Below are positions 62,380 through 64,000 of a stretch of DNA of 64,000 bases, piece by piece; within the stretch, counting starts at the first letter, position 1; each line of letters begins with the position of its first letter. The DNA comes from an uncultured Flavobacteriaceae bacterium. GTDB taxonomy: Bacteria > Bacteroidota > Bacteroidia > Flavobacteriales > Flavobacteriaceae. Where the stretch lies: positions 159,313 to 223,312 of the forward strand of contig CANMFQ010000008.1 of the NCBI GenBank assembly GCA_947497145.1, written 5' to 3'. Made by a program: the position numbers and the translations under genes. The notes under the pieces are model-generated. The model was not told where the DNA came from, made no database searches, and was given only the letters and a program-made list of their open reading frames with translations.

Positions 62380-62859
62380 ATGAAAATATTGAATTTCTTA
62401 TTTCGATTTATAGTAATAAATATATTTCTTTTTTTGAATTCTTGCAATTCTCAAGAATTTGATATTAAAGGGGATTGGCAGATTATTTCTAACTCTTCAA
62501 TACCTGAAATAATGTACATGGAAATTTATATTGATGATATTAATTTAACGACCTACGATGAAAGAATGGGGTTGGCTCCAACAAATAAATATGTGGTTAA
62601 GAATAATGATATAATTTTAACTAATTGGACCGATGGAAAGGAACAAAATATAGGTCGTATTAACAAGCTGGATAATTTGCTGATAATTTCGGATGGTAGT
62701 GATAAATTGGTTTATAGAAGAATAAATGAATCACCCAATTTAGGTGATTTAAAAAAAGAGAGAGTAAATCAAGAGGATTTTGCCAAAGCTTTCTTTAAAA
62801 GGTTTGAGAAATGGAAAATGGAAAGAGAGAAAATCCTACTTGGTATCCCCCAAAATTAG
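62380..62859 (+). CDS. Lipoprotein of unknown function
   Basis: The protein has 159 residues. The signal MKILNFLFRFIVINIFLFLNS-C is clear. The mature beta-rich region is FDIKGDWQIISNSSIPEIMY, then YVVKNNDIILTNWTDGKE, reminiscent of lipocalin-like small lipoproteins. The tail is a charged helix (FKRFEKWKMEREK). It lies in an operon with 62158. Confidence 0.55.
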   Translation: MKILNFLFRFIVINIFLFLNSCNSQEFDIKGDWQIISNSSIPEIMYMEIYIDDINLTTYDERMGLAPTNKYVVKNNDIILTNWTDGKEQNIGRINKLDNLLIISDGSDKLVYRRINESPNLGDLKKERVNQEDFAKAFFKRFEKWKMEREKILLGIPQN

Positions 62860-62866
62860 AATAATT

Positions 62867-63058
62867 ATGAAACTATTTAAGAATAAATATTTGTTGATAT
62901 TTTCATTGGTAGCAACACGATACAGTACCGTTTTGTATATTTATCTTACTATGAGCAAGCAAAAGACGGCACGTCTATCGTAGTTGGAGTATCCAATATT
63001 CTAGTGCAAGAAATTTTCATGAAGATGATACCGTCTTAAAAATGGATGATGTTGGGTT
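62867..63058 (+). pseudogene. Degenerate short gene
   Basis: ATG at 62867 gives a 38-residue frame (MKLFKNKYLLIFSLVATR). A second frame continues YRFVYLSYYEQAKDGTSIVV and a third HEDDTVLKMDDVGFIG. It appears to be a short gene broken by frameshifts. The stretch 63059-63418 adds only a palindrome (63071) and coding-like scraps. Confidence 0.4.
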
Positions 63059-63070
63059 TATAGGATAGGG

Positions 63071-63091
63071 GCGCTCGTCGCAGACGAGCGC
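63071..63091 (+). repeat. REP-like palindrome with GCA loop
   Basis: Arms GCGCTCGTC/GACGAGCGC are a perfect 9-bp stem with loop GCA. It has the same loop as the hairpin at 60661 but a different stem. Confidence 0.65.
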
Positions 63092-63421
63092 TAGCGGGGA
63101 TGAACATGGTTTTTAAATTGGAGTTTGATCTTTCTAATAAACAATCAAGATTTTGGAAATGTTTTCGTTCAATATAGGGGAGGGGATTATATAGACAGCT
63201 ATTCTTTATTGGATAGAACGACTTCGTCATCTACTCGATGATTCAAAAATTGGAGATGCAATCATATTTAATACTAACCGTAGGAACAGTACCTGTTAGA
63301 TTAATGATTTTTGACTCAATAATATTACGTCAAAGCTTTATTGAAATCTATTATTCTTCAAAATTCAATAAATTATTGAATAGACTTAAAATGGTGTAAA
63401 ATTTAGCGTTAATAAAAATTG

Positions 63422-63664
63422 ATGACTTTAAAAAAAATAAAGATAATTTGTCTAGTAATAATGATGATGTCATGTAATGACAAGCACACTTTTGATGAAT
63501 TTTATTTTGCATATGATTTATATCCAGATTTACGAACTGGTAAAATTTATAATTTTTCATTGGATACTCTGACAATACTTGATATTAATAATAATGAGAT
63601 TATCAAATATGATGTAATTGTACAATACTCCCAATCTTCAGGACAGCTTAAAGGTACTACTTAG
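63422..63664 (+). CDS. Short lipoprotein, possibly cut by the IS
   Basis: The protein has 80 residues from the ATG at 63422. The signal MTLKKIKIICLVIMMMS-C is a lipoprotein signal, and the mature part is DKHTFDEFYFAYDLYPDLRT. It ends GQLKGTT only 4 bp before the transposase stop. The natural C-terminus may therefore have been removed by the insertion. Confidence 0.5.
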   Translation: MTLKKIKIICLVIMMMSCNDKHTFDEFYFAYDLYPDLRTGKIYNFSLDTLTILDINNNEIIKYDVIVQYSQSSGQLKGTT

Positions 63665-63668
63665 TTTA

Positions 63669-64000
63669 TTATGACGCTTTTTTCTTCATGTGATATACTT
63701 GATCAGGAGGTAGTTTTCCTATCTCTGTATGCCTTCTTTTTGTGTTATAGAATTCTATATACTCGTTTACCATTTCATATAAGTCAAGACCTGCGTTAGG
63801 AGGATTAAGGTATATCTTTTCATATTTGATAGACTTCCAGAAACGTTCGATATAGATATTGTCTAGAGCCCTTCCCTTGCCGTCCATCGATATTTGAATA
63901 TCATGGCTCTTAAGCACTTCGATATATTGGGTACTGGTATATTGAGAGCCCTGATCTGAATTATGTATTTCAGGCGCACCATGTTCACTGATAGTATCTT
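63669..64000 (-). CDS. IS3-family transposase OrfB, C-terminal part (5' end beyond window)
   Basis: The open frame reaches the window edge. It reads DTISEHGAPEIHNSDQGSQY, with the second Asp of the DDE triad in SDQGSQY. Later GRALDNIYIERFWKSIKYE carries the final Glu. The end is YIEFYNTKRRHTEIGKLPPD. A GTG at 63917 is not the start; the gene goes on beyond 64000. It would integrate the IS by cut/paste through a circle intermediate. The IS inverted repeat must lie near 63664-63669 but cannot be outlined without its other end. Confidence 0.9.
   Translation of the reverse strand, partial: DTISEHGAPEIHNSDQGSQYTSTQYIEVLKSHDIQISMDGKGRALDNIYIERFWKSIKYEKIYLNPPNAGLDLYEMVNEYIEFYNTKRRHTEIGKLPPDQVYHMKKKAS

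Noticed and set aside
58271..63091. CRISPR array
   Set aside because: Repeats are few, unevenly spaced by whole genes, and no cas genes are present.

Overview
The window looks like chromosomal DNA from a marine-type member of the Flavobacteriaceae (Bacteroidota). The DNA is AT-rich, and many proteins have signal peptides ending in SxAQ or lipoprotein Cys boxes. Several genes are preceded by the Bacteroidota -7 box TAnnTTTG, and sulfatases, RND efflux, GMC/Gfo-Idh oxidoreductases and BNR-repeat secreted proteins are present. No plasmid or phage backbone was seen. I cannot name the genus.

Layout. 1-28.6 kb is mostly housekeeping and cell-envelope genes: an Ald/PNT-family dehydrogenase, MscS channel, purB, gamma-glutamyltransferase, ACP phosphodiesterase-like protein, glmM, sterol-desaturase-like hydroxylase, LpxL-type acyltransferase, rhomboid protease, S9 peptidase, a 1070-aa BNR/VPS10-like protein, an operon of CDP-alcohol phosphotransferase, two amidohydrolases and a TPMT-like methyltransferase, a YdeI-like protein, and a five-module ThuA/sugar-dehydrogenase/cytochrome c fusion. 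28.6-34.4 kb is a TolC/RND/MFP efflux operon on the minus strand. 35.1-47.3 kb is a tandem array of five intact TPR sensor histidine kinases plus one internally deleted copy, all on the plus strand and with no response regulator. 47.4-57.9 kb is a secreted sugar-oxidation and sulfatase cluster: Gfo/Idh, GMC oxidoreductase with its subunit 3, sugar isomerase, two sulfatases, a VanX-type dipeptidase and a frameshifted alpha/beta hydrolase. A tRNA-Pro(GGG) at 58.0 kb marks the start of an accessory segment that runs to the right edge. That segment carries small, mostly unrecognised lipoprotein, membrane and immunity-like genes, all on the plus strand. They are separated by palindrome-containing repeats and gene remnants, and the segment ends in an IS3-family transposase cut by the window edge.

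How the parts may work together. The kinase array shares one architecture (signal peptide, TPR region, one TM helix, HDLRSP DHp box, HATPase_c). Paralogs are very alike in the kinase half and diverge in the sensor half. Several share a leader motif TTTTCTTACATTT 19-25 nt before the start, so they may be separately promoted, parallel sensors feeding an unlinked regulator. The 47.4-57.9 kb cluster fits periplasmic oxidation of a glycoside to a 3-keto sugar plus removal of sulfate esters; this is inferred from families. The right-hand region resembles an immunity or orphan-gene cassette array with REP-like palindromes and a RAYT-transposase remnant. The kinase array and the repeat-bounded cassette region are the parts most worth study.
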